DNA from: Chloracidobacterium sp.
GTDB taxonomy: Bacteria; Acidobacteriota; Blastocatellia; Pyrinomonadales; Pyrinomonadaceae
Length of the DNA: 64,000 bases
Assembly (NCBI GenBank): GCA_016715795.1
Contig: JADJXP010000001.1
Coordinates: forward strand, 310,001 to 374,000
Direction: 5' to 3'
Shown here: positions 34,054-42,207 of the stretch, in pieces
How the letters are laid out: every line of letters begins with the position of its first letter
How positions within the stretch are numbered: the first letter of the stretch is position 1
Made by a program: the position numbers and the translations under genes
Notes under the pieces: model-generated
Told to the model about the DNA's origin: nothing
Databases searched by the model: none
What the model saw: only the letters and a program-made list of their open reading frames with translations

Positions 34054-36077
34054 AGTGATGCTAAATGCCCCTTTACAAAAGCCTGGGCCTTGCCAGCCAG
34101 ATTAGTAGGGGTCAGCTTGTAATCCTTATCGTATTGGAGGTGATGATCGATCGCTGACTTTCGCAGGGTGTCAACATCTGCAGCTGCCCAACTCGAATTC
34201 CATATTACCGCCTCGTAAGGCCAGGCAGCGAATCGATCTAATCCCTTCATTTTGGAAAAGTCCACGTTTGTTTGCACAACACTTAGCGTACTTCCTTGCG
34301 CCTCAGCTAATAGGCCTTGCACTGTATACCCTTTGAGTTCGGTTTCATATTCGGTCGGATTATGGGAGTCCTTAAAGCCGCTACTCACCCAGTCAGAACC
34401 ATCCGCGGCGTGCGACCCCTCATGTCCAATCAAGTTGGAAAAGTTTGAATGGTCACCTGCAGCGATGTCAAAGCCTATCATAATTTTTTGGCCATTCGGA
34501 TTCGTAGCGGTTTTTGCTACGCGAACGCCCTGTACGTCCGTGCGGCCAGCGCCTACACCATCCTTGCCGACCACGAAAACGCCGTTGTTTACCCCTTTCT
34601 CGCCGTATACACCCAGTGCCCGCGACGCTTTCTCATACTGCTTGGAATCTTTCCCATATTTCTCTTCGATTTTCGCGAGGTTGCCACGAGCCTTGTCCAA
34701 GGCCGCATCAAATTTACCGCAGAAGTTCTTGTCCTTCGACCTGCATACATATAGTCCGAGCGGATCGAAATTTGACGCTGGATTATTTGTCGTATACGCA
34801 TACCGATTCCACGTCTGCGGCATTGGCGACTTACCAGACGAAAGCAAAGGATCAGCAGTCGTAAATCGAGCGAGTGACGAAGCATACGTTCTCGCCTTTG
34901 CGAAATCGAGCATTGTTTCCCCATCCCGCTCGTAACCAGTAAACTGCTTCCTCACCGAGTCCGGCGTGTATTCGGCGTGGGAGGTGCGTTGGGTGGTGAT
35001 GATCTCTTCGCCGTAGGGGTGGTAGTCGTGGCGGGCGGTGACGATGCCGGCGGCGTCCGTGTTTATCCTGGGTGAGCCTAGATGGTCATTTGTGAGGTAG
35101 GCGACTTTTGCGTCTTCGACGGATGCGACTATCGTGGAATACTCCGCAATTGAGTTGCCCGTTGCATCATAGACGAAGATCGTGGTTTCGCCTGTTGCCG
35201 GGACCACCTTTTTAACCCTTTTGCCGTCGCCGTCGTACCAATACTGGCCGAGCGTAACACTCGACGAGTTTTTGACCTCGACCTGTTTGTTTTCTGCATC
35301 GTAGGTAAAGGTCTGGTAATTTCCGTCTCGCGTCGTATTTCCGGCGTTATCGTAAAGCCATCCCGTCGAGGTTAAGCGATTATTCGATGTGCTGATCGTC
35401 GGATTGCAGATCGCTTCTGTGCAGCTTGATACAGGGACTGTCGTGTTTCCGCTCGTAAAATCAAAGCGTCGGTTTCCGTATCGGTCGAAGGTGAATGTCT
35501 GCTTCCACGATTGCGTTTGCGACCCGCCGTTAGGGGTGAGATTCTCGGTTGCGTCTTTCAATCGATTTAGCGAATCGTACGAATAGGTTTGCACAGCCGT
35601 GAAGCCTGTGTTTGTCCCAACTGTCGGAACGCTGATGGTCTGCGAAAGAACATTGCCATTGTTTGCCGTCGTTCCGTAGGCGAATTCGAGTTTGAGTTTG
35701 TCTGTCGTTCCCGGCGTGGTTCCCAAAGCGATCTGCGTCGGCTGGAGACGGCTGTTGAACGTCGTCGATTCCCAACGCCCGTTCCCAAGCTGCATCGAGG
35801 TCACCGCACCGGCGGCGTTGTAGGTGAATGCGTCGGCGTAGTGCCAATAGCCCGCGGCAGAGTTCTTCCTGCTCTCGACTATCAAAAGGTCGCCCGAGTT
35901 GTCGAGCACATTCTTCACAACCCGCCCCGACGGATATGTTTCCTCGACTAACGCACCAGCCAGATTGTAGCTGTAGCCCGTCGTGTATTGCTGTCCGTCC
36001 GTAGTCTGCTTATGCCCCGTCACACGTCCTAAGATGTCAAACGAAAGAAGGGTCATCCTCTTGTCACTCAAACTCAC
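34050..36077 (-). CDS. Orphan Rhs core with HEGSH metallopeptidase-like tip
   Basis: 675 residues, no signal peptide. The Rhs core (DHLGSPRINTDAAGIVTARH, RKQFTGYERDGETMLDFAKA) ends at NPASNFDPLGL. The tip (about 440-675) contains NLIGHEGSHAADGSDW near residue 550, an HExxH motif, followed by a helical tail. Candidate peptidase toxin with its partner gene overlapping by 4 nt. The frame begins at a GTG inside the junction element (GTGAGTTTGAGTGACAAGAG) with an ATG 21 nt later; no convincing ribosome site. Confidence 0.75.
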   Translation of the reverse strand: MSLSDKRMTLLSFDILGRVTGHKQTTDGQQYTTGYSYNLAGALVEETYPSGRVVKNVLDNSGDLLIVESRKNSAAGYWHYADAFTYNAAGAVTSMQLGNGRWESTTFNSRLQPTQIALGTTPGTTDKLKLEFAYGTTANNGNVLSQTISVPTVGTNTGFTAVQTYSYDSLNRLKDATENLTPNGGSQTQSWKQTFTFDRYGNRRFDFTSGNTTVPVSSCTEAICNPTISTSNNRLTSTGWLYDNAGNTTRDGNYQTFTYDAENKQVEVKNSSSVTLGQYWYDGDGKRVKKVVPATGETTIFVYDATGNSIAEYSTIVASVEDAKVAYLTNDHLGSPRINTDAAGIVTARHDYHPYGEEIITTQRTSHAEYTPDSVRKQFTGYERDGETMLDFAKARTYASSLARFTTADPLLSSGKSPMPQTWNRYAYTTNNPASNFDPLGLYVCRSKDKNFCGKFDAALDKARGNLAKIEEKYGKDSKQYEKASRALGVYGEKGVNNGVFVVGKDGVGAGRTDVQGVRVAKTATNPNGQKIMIGFDIAAGDHSNFSNLIGHEGSHAADGSDWVSSGFKDSHNPTEYETELKGYTVQGLLAEAQGSTLSVVQTNVDFSKMKGLDRFAAWPYEAVIWNSSWAAADVDTLRKSAIDHHLQYDKDYKLTPTNLAGKAQAFVKGHLASL
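35446..35696 (-). repeat. 251-bp perfect direct repeat, copy B
   Basis: Identical to 32768-33018; see copy A. Confidence 0.9.
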
Positions 36078-36158
36078 GCCAACTGATCATCGCCCACCCG
36101 ATGCCAGCACCCGTGCGCTTGACTAACGCTCTAACTTCATAGATGACCCCATCCGCTT
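36065..36158 (-). repeat. Rhs-array junction element, copy 1
   Basis: First junction, between the DUF4265-type immunity gene and the first orphan fragment: cactcaaactcacgccaact, then gatgccagcacccgtgcgct and tgactaacgctctaacttca, then tagatgaccccatccgctt. Confidence 0.8.
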
Positions 36159-36209
36159 TATTCGCATCAGTGGTTGTCAGCGGCATGCCGGAGGCGTTGC
36201 CTTAGGGTT

Positions 36210-36692
36210 CTATGAGCCATTTTCCCAAAACAATGTGTCTCCGATTGCGAATGAATCTAGAATCTGCTCTAGCTCGCTCCGTATCTTTAACGACGGCGCG
36301 TCAATAGAAATTAAACGTGCAGTTCTAAATCGTCGTTCGATCATGCATCCCGCTGACTCAATGGATTCTACTAAACTCTCGTCGACCTTGTCCCGGAACC
36401 AAACACGGAGCGTAAAGTGGCCTCTAGTCTTCAATCTTTCTGAAATTACGAATCGTTTCTGTTCGTCAGGACGTGTAGCTACAATGTCCCCCAGAGCGAT
36501 GCCGTAATAAAAAAATGGAATACAGCAAATCTCAAACATGTTCTCTCCAAGCTCGCGAGCCCACAATTGCTCCCAAACAAAACCCTTCTGAACAGCCTCC
36601 TCATCAAGTTTGGCTACAATGATAAAGTTGGCACGCTCCCGCCACGCAGGATTTTCATGCGTGATAACCTCCGATTTATCCGGAATCATCAT
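36210..36692 (-). CDS. DUF4265-type immunity protein for the HNH Rhs tip
   Basis: 160 residues, no signal peptide. The DUF4265 pattern is visible: VWEQLWARELGENMFEICC, then IPFFYYGIALGDIVATRPDE, then RGHFTLRVWF. DUF4265 proteins occur as immunity proteins in polymorphic toxin loci. AGGAGA, which spans the stop codon of the Rhs gene, serves its ATG, so translation is coupled. A cytosolic location fits protection against a nuclease. About 130 bp downstream is the first junction element. Confidence 0.75.
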   Translation of the reverse strand: MMIPDKSEVITHENPAWRERANFIIVAKLDEEAVQKGFVWEQLWARELGENMFEICCIPFFYYGIALGDIVATRPDEQKRFVISERLKTRGHFTLRVWFRDKVDESLVESIESAGCMIERRFRTARLISIDAPSLKIRSELEQILDSFAIGDTLFWENGS

Positions 36693-36701
36693 TATTCTCT
36701 C

Positions 36702-39700
36702 CTACCTCCACCACCACGATGGAGGAAATGGTCCTTCATATCCGGGTGCAGGATTCTTAGGTACCCTTCCCGATCCTTTCGAAGCGTTGCAAAAACGGCA
36801 TGTTACCTGAGCGTTCTGAATTGTTGCGTTTCCTCCCCGAGAAGCTGCAACAGCGTGATCAATCTCAGTACCCACACCCCTGCAGAATACGCACAAGTTG
36901 TTTTCCGCAAACGCCTGTTGTCTAACAGATTCTGGAAAGCGTTGTCCCGCCGTTGGGCCACCCACGCTGCCAGCCTTGATCGGGGCAAAAATCTGACCTT
37001 CCGGGACGACCGAAGCTGCCGACGAACCGCCAAAGATAGCTCCTCCGGCGACTCCTAAACCTACCAGTGTTCCGGTGCTTCCAGCCGATCCGTAACTTGC
37101 TTCTCTCGCATTATTGAATGCGAACGGGAGCGGTACTTCTAGCGGATTTGAACCCTGGAAATACGCTCCTTGGATACCGGAATTAAAAAGGCCGCTAGTC
37201 ACGCCGTTCAGACCGACGGCCGGAGCATTCCCAATCCCTTTTCCGATTCCGGTCACACCATCGTCTACGCCGTTAGATACGCCAGTCGCCAGAGCGCGTA
37301 TGGCCTGGTTTTCCGCGGAGGGAACGGTAAATTCCTCCTTGTTCTTAACGTGAATGATTTCGACATGCCCGTCACCCTCCGGAACGATATTTCGATAGTC
37401 CACCTCTGCATAATAATATTTGCCGTCGTTCTTCCCATCACTACCAATGTAATTCAAATCTCGAGTGTAATAATCGCCCGTAATCTGTCCGGTTGGATCG
37501 ACCAGGATCAATGGGTTATTGCGGACATAGATAAATCGATTAAAAGTCTGCGGATCGGCAGACTTCCCAGATGCTAAGAGCGGATCAATGGCTGTAAACC
37601 TGCCAAAACGGTTCTCGTACATCCTCGCTTCGGCGAAATCAAGTGAGCTTTCCGAATCCCTTTGATACCCGGTGAATTTCTGACGGATACTGTCGTCTGC
37701 GCTGCCATAACCGAGTCCGGCCGTTCTGCCACCTACGTTGACGGCGAGTTCCTCACCAAAGGGCATGAAATCGCGGCGAGAAATCATATCAGTGTTTTGA
37801 CCTGTCAGGACGCGTGGACTCGCAAGATGATCTGTCGTCACGTATGAGACTTTGGCATCCTCAATCGGAACGACTTCGGTCGAGTATTCCGCAACGAGTT
37901 TCCCGGCTGAATAGACAAAGATGGTCGTTTCCGTGTCCGTAACTTTCTTGATTCTTTTCCCTTCACCGTCATAAAAATACTTGCCGACGACGTGATTTGA
38001 GGCTGTGACATCCTTTACCTCGGTTTGCTTATTGTCACCGTTGAAAGTGAATGAGCGAGTGTGCGAGTTTAAGGGATCGACATCCTGCGTGATGCTTCCG
38101 TTCTTGTCGTAAGCGAACCCTTGACTTCCACTGAACCGATTCGTGCCGGCGTCGATGCTCGGCGTCGTGTTGATCGTTGTGCTGCCGATAGTTTGGCTAA
38201 AACTGGTGCGATTCCCGTACACGTCGTAACCAAATTGCTGTATCCAATTCTGCGTCGAACTAGTTGTTTCCTTCGCCTCGGTAACTCTATTTTGCGAATC
38301 GTACTTGTAACCCTGAACAAAGTACGTCCCCGGCACGGTCAACGTCTGTTTGCCAATATTTCCGTTGTTCTTTGCCACGTCGACGCTTCCGTTTGTTTGT
38401 AACTCGCCAAACTCATAGTTAACTTTCCATAAACCGTAATCGGTCGCCGAAGCACCAAGTCCCAATTGCACAGGTTGTAACCGTGAATTGAAGCTAGCGG
38501 TTTCCCATTTGCCGTTGCCCAGACGCATCGACGTTATCGCCCCAGCGGCGGAGTATGAAAAGTTGTTAGCATAAGGGATGAATACGCCGGAACTGTTTTT
38601 CTGGCTCATGACCTTTGATAGGTCGCCGCTTTGATCAAATTCACTCTTTACCTTTCGCCCCGACGGATATTCTTCCTCGATCAACATGCCGGACAGATTG
38701 TAGGTGTATTTCGAAGTGTAGGTTTGAGCGTCGGTTATCTGCTGAAATTGTTTTAGGCGACCCGCGACATCAAATTCAACATATTTCGATTCCGAAACGC
38801 TGCTACTGACTTTCGTGAGCTTACCTTTTGAGAAATCCGGTGTCGGAGATACACCGACGCCGTCGTAACTGAAAGTTACCGTTGGGGTTTGAGGATTGTC
38901 GTTGTAGGTGCGTGACGTAGCCCGGTTTAGGGCGTCGTAAGTGTTCGTGATCGTCGTGCCTTTTGCGTCGGTGGTCGTCAGAACATTGCCATTGCTGTCG
39001 TAGGTAAAGCCTGCCGACCACGCATTGTTATTAGGGTTGCCGCTGGTGTTGAGGCCGGTGTTAACCTCCTGCTCCGGCTGTTTGACGCGCAGCATTCTGC
39101 CGACGGTATCATACTTGAAATAACGGTTCTGGATCCCCTGCTGAACGCGAATCATCTGTCCAAGCGTGTTGTAGGTATAAAGTGTGGCCTGATTTGGAGA
39201 ATATATGTTTCCCAGCGCAGTTCCGCTAGTGGTCGGCTCGTCAACACGAATGAGCTGTCCTAGCGCGTTCGTAATACTTCTCCGTTGTTTGTCGGCCTGA
39301 TCTTCGACCGTGACGACCGTTCCGATCTGGCCGCCAGAGGTGGCGACGGAGTAGGTTGTCTCGACAACCGCACCATCCGGCGTTGTGATCTTCCAAGGAC
39401 GGCCTGCGGTGTCGAAGGTGTTTGTGGTCCAGAAGATGTCGGATGTGCCGTTAGCCGTCGAGCAATCCTGATCTGTGAGTCCGCGAAACGGATTCGACGC
39501 CTTTGAAACACGACCCATATTGTCATAACACGTCAGCACAAACACATCGCCGTCGTCGTCAACCGCCTGAGTCTTTTCAGTTCTGCCGAGGCCGTCGAAC
39601 CACGTATATGCTTCCTTCCAGTTCGCCGAGTCGACCTGGCTCTTGACCTTTACAAAGCGTTCACCCGCAGGGTACGTACCATCAGATGGTTCGCCGTATT

Positions 39701-40124
39701 CTGTGATCGTCTCGGCATCATTAGGCGCGGTGACCTTTGTCGGACGGCGCATTGGATCGACGTACAGCATTTCCGTTTCGCCGCCGTTTGGGTCAACTAC
39801 TTTCGTCGGCAATCCCGTCTCGAACTCATAAGTCGTCTGCGTTTCAAAGGAACTCGTAGAGCCGTTACCGCCGGGCACGGGCGAGATCGTCTTTGTCGGA
39901 AAGGCGTAGGTGTGCCTGTTCGTGCTGTCGCTGTACCGGTCGGCATATTCGATCTGCGATAGATTGCCGTTGCCGTCCCACGTCTTTCTTACATTCCCGA
40001 ACTGGTCGTATTGAGTGTGCGTCTGTATCGGGTTGCCAGAGAGATCGGGCCACGCCTTTGCCGTGGTCGCGAGACCCCGAACATAAGGACTCGCGCTGGG
40101 TTCGGGCGTGCCCCAACCAGGCAC
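36702..40124 (-). CDS. Full-length Rhs protein, C-terminal reading frame, HNH nuclease tip
   Basis: 1140 codons in the second frame of a long Rhs gene that starts at 42205 and is split by a frameshift near 40200; homologous reading continues upstream of the first ATG (NVKAKSQIGYDQSTYLVSDT). It has long YD repeats, a core (DHLASPRVLTGQNTDMISRR, RQKFTGYQRDSESSLDFAEA) and a junction at NPLILVDPTGQ. The tip holds a hydrophobic Gly/Ala-rich stretch and then an HNH endonuclease (CVFCRGVGTEIDHAVAASRG, then CRFCNASKGSGRVP), with zinc-type CxxC pairs. The product would cut nucleic acid in a target cell. DUF4265 immunity follows after 9 nt. Confidence 0.8.
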   Translation of the reverse strand: MPGWGTPEPSASPYVRGLATTAKAWPDLSGNPIQTHTQYDQFGNVRKTWDGNGNLSQIEYADRYSDSTNRHTYAFPTKTISPVPGGNGSTSSFETQTTYEFETGLPTKVVDPNGGETEMLYVDPMRRPTKVTAPNDAETITEYGEPSDGTYPAGERFVKVKSQVDSANWKEAYTWFDGLGRTEKTQAVDDDGDVFVLTCYDNMGRVSKASNPFRGLTDQDCSTANGTSDIFWTTNTFDTAGRPWKITTPDGAVVETTYSVATSGGQIGTVVTVEDQADKQRRSITNALGQLIRVDEPTTSGTALGNIYSPNQATLYTYNTLGQMIRVQQGIQNRYFKYDTVGRMLRVKQPEQEVNTGLNTSGNPNNNAWSAGFTYDSNGNVLTTTDAKGTTITNTYDALNRATSRTYNDNPQTPTVTFSYDGVGVSPTPDFSKGKLTKVSSSVSESKYVEFDVAGRLKQFQQITDAQTYTSKYTYNLSGMLIEEEYPSGRKVKSEFDQSGDLSKVMSQKNSSGVFIPYANNFSYSAAGAITSMRLGNGKWETASFNSRLQPVQLGLGASATDYGLWKVNYEFGELQTNGSVDVAKNNGNIGKQTLTVPGTYFVQGYKYDSQNRVTEAKETTSSTQNWIQQFGYDVYGNRTSFSQTIGSTTINTTPSIDAGTNRFSGSQGFAYDKNGSITQDVDPLNSHTRSFTFNGDNKQTEVKDVTASNHVVGKYFYDGEGKRIKKVTDTETTIFVYSAGKLVAEYSTEVVPIEDAKVSYVTTDHLASPRVLTGQNTDMISRRDFMPFGEELAVNVGGRTAGLGYGSADDSIRQKFTGYQRDSESSLDFAEARMYENRFGRFTAIDPLLASGKSADPQTFNRFIYVRNNPLILVDPTGQITGDYYTRDLNYIGSDGKNDGKYYYAEVDYRNIVPEGDGHVEIIHVKNKEEFTVPSAENQAIRALATGVSNGVDDGVTGIGKGIGNAPAVGLNGVTSGLFNSGIQGAYFQGSNPLEVPLPFAFNNAREASYGSAGSTGTLVGLGVAGGAIFGGSSAASVVPEGQIFAPIKAGSVGGPTAGQRFPESVRQQAFAENNLCVFCRGVGTEIDHAVAASRGGNATIQNAQVTCRFCNASKGSGRVPKNPAPGYEGPFPPSWWWR

Positions 40125-42205
40125 AGTCCCGGTCGGCGTGTCGGAGACAAGATACGTTGACTGGTCATAGCCGATCTGGGATTTCGCCTTGACGTTCGGC
40201 GTACTGCGCCGTCCGTGACGAGGACTTCTGTCGGCAAGCGTAGGATGTTCCGGTTCGTGTATGCTGTTCCAGTCTCATAGGTCATCCACCTTACCCGAAC
40301 TGGCGTGTCACCCGTCGTGGGATCGTCAAGAGTCGGTGTTGACGTTGGCGGCCATGTCGCAGTTTCCGCCGGAGAATAAGAACCGCCATCGCTAACCGTC
40401 TCGTAGGCGTATTCACTCCTTTTTGTGACGTTGAGCGGCGACCCTCGCTCGTCGGCAGAATCGTAGGCGAGTTTCGTCGCTGTTGACACGCCCGAGTTCC
40501 CCTCATAGGTTATGTTTTGAGTAGTATCAACCCGGGCGTTCCATTTCAGAGTGGGCCGGGCCCGGGCGCGGATGATAATCTTGGCGTCGGCGGTTGTCGT
40601 TATCCACCTCGTAATTGTCCGTTGCTTGATCTGCTTGGGTTGATCGTTAGAAAATACCCGCGTTTCCCAAACCCGCCCGGCGAGCGGGGTGTCGTATCCC
40701 CACTTGAGACCGTTATAGTAGTACTCATACTCCGTCTGCGCGTCGCATAAAGGTCTGATGCCCCTGTGCATCAATGTGTCGGTTTGGATCCCGTCGGGAG
40801 CGGTCACGCTTGTCCGATAATTGTGGTCGGAGGATGCCGACGAATATGAATATGTTATCGGATTCGATGCGGTGCTCTCATAAACGCGGCGGTTCTCGAC
40901 CCCTCGGTTTGCCTGCTGAACCCCTTCGGCCTGCCCCGCCAGCGAATCGACCTTCTTATAGTCAAATTCCTCGTACCCGCCAAACGGATACTCGATCTTT
41001 TCTATCTCGCCATATTCATTATACTTGAACCGATATTTTGCGCCGTTTGGCAGTTTCACCTCTGCCAACACCATCGGGTTAAATGGTGGATCACCAGTAG
41101 AATGGAAATAGTTAAATGCTGATACCGCCAGAAGGCTATTCGTTGGAAACTGTGGTCGGTCTCCGTAGCCGCATGTCGCAAAAATATTCTCATTGACAAA
41201 AAGCGGATTCTGCGGGAAGGGCGCGTTAAAGCCCTTGCCGATATACCGCGTGGCATAGTTGGTTTCTGCAAAAACACTGGCCAGCCGCTGCCATTTCAGT
41301 TCGTATGAGTTATTTCCCATGCCGGGCAGGAAAAACGTGTCGGTAAATTCCGTCATCTCCTCAAATCCCCAGGGTGTTTCAGGAGGAACCATTACGGGAA
41401 ACGTACGGCCAAGCTGATCCGTCCATGAGCCATATTTATAGGTTCCATTCGCGGCATTGAACTCAGCGAAATTTCCGTTCACATCCGTAAGTCGTCGCGC
41501 GCGTCGAATATAGGATTGCGTAACAGTCAGGCCATGCGGCTCAGGGGGGCCTGAGTTGAAGTCATAAAACGATCCGTCCGACAAATACAATCGGAAGATA
41601 TTTGCGTTAGTGTCCTGTTCATATTTAAGGCCCGAACCATCGGTCGCAACAAAAATTCCTTCCCAAGCCGAAGCCGGAGGCCAGAGAGGATTAGGAAGTG
41701 GTGACGGCATTGGAACGGGGACATCGCTGGCCCGCAGTTCGTGTGATTCGCCGCCGGGAAGAAACACGGTTAACCGACGGACGTAATAGACATGGTAATA
41801 GGTAGGACTGGCATTACGCCAATTGTATGGCCTGCCGTGAGTGTCGAAGAGGCGTGTCATGCCTGTATATTCGATATGCGGTTGAGCAAGGCTGCTCGTC
41901 CAGCCCGCCGCGGAGTCTTCCGAATAAATGCCGTCCACGCGGGTTATGGCGGAGTTTGCGTCGTATTGGTCTTCCTCGAGCTTCCATACTTTAGACGAGT
42001 AACTAAGACCTAGCGGAAGATCGAAACCTCGCCCCTTATAACTACCTAATGGAAGATCGAATTCCATGCCAAGAGTCGAAGGATTTACACGCCCGGAGGA
42101 ACGCAGCGTCTGATCAACGGTGTTCTTGGTGGTCTGCGTGTGTTGACCAAAACAGATGGCAGATGCGGCCAAAACGATGAAAAAAGATAGGGTGATCCTT
42201 TGCAT
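39989..42205 (-). CDS. Full-length Rhs protein, N-terminal reading frame with signal peptide
   Basis: ATG 42205 is preceded by GGAGG and gives a signal peptide (MQRITLSFFIVLAASAICFG). Residues up to about 668 are normal Rhs N-terminal sequence (GRGFDLPLGLSYSSKVW, FDTHGRPYNW, LRLPTEVLVTDGAVR). After that the frame leaves the homologous sequence, and the last 70 or so codons to 39989 are out-of-frame. The true continuation is the frame ending at 36702. A 4-nt loss from a tandem ACGC is one way to explain the break. If real, the locus makes only a truncated exported fragment; if an assembly error, the protein is about 1,830 residues. Confidence 0.75.
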   Translation of the reverse strand: MQRITLSFFIVLAASAICFGQHTQTTKNTVDQTLRSSGRVNPSTLGMEFDLPLGSYKGRGFDLPLGLSYSSKVWKLEEDQYDANSAITRVDGIYSEDSAAGWTSSLAQPHIEYTGMTRLFDTHGRPYNWRNASPTYYHVYYVRRLTVFLPGGESHELRASDVPVPMPSPLPNPLWPPASAWEGIFVATDGSGLKYEQDTNANIFRLYLSDGSFYDFNSGPPEPHGLTVTQSYIRRARRLTDVNGNFAEFNAANGTYKYGSWTDQLGRTFPVMVPPETPWGFEEMTEFTDTFFLPGMGNNSYELKWQRLASVFAETNYATRYIGKGFNAPFPQNPLFVNENIFATCGYGDRPQFPTNSLLAVSAFNYFHSTGDPPFNPMVLAEVKLPNGAKYRFKYNEYGEIEKIEYPFGGYEEFDYKKVDSLAGQAEGVQQANRGVENRRVYESTASNPITYSYSSASSDHNYRTSVTAPDGIQTDTLMHRGIRPLCDAQTEYEYYYNGLKWGYDTPLAGRVWETRVFSNDQPKQIKQRTITRWITTTADAKIIIRARARPTLKWNARVDTTQNITYEGNSGVSTATKLAYDSADERGSPLNVTKRSEYAYETVSDGGSYSPAETATWPPTSTPTLDDPTTGDTPVRVRWMTYETGTAYTNRNILRLPTEVLVTDGAVRRTSRRNPRSAMTSQRILSPTRRPGLCLVGARPNPARVLMFGVSRPRQRRGPISLATRYRRTLNTTSSGM

Positions 42206-42207
42206 TG

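Noticed and set aside
26381..36077. Repeated blocks at intervals could suggest a CRISPR array or integron
   Set aside because: Repeats are hundreds of bp long, code for Rhs cores, and are kilobases apart; no integrase and no attC-like palindromes were seen.
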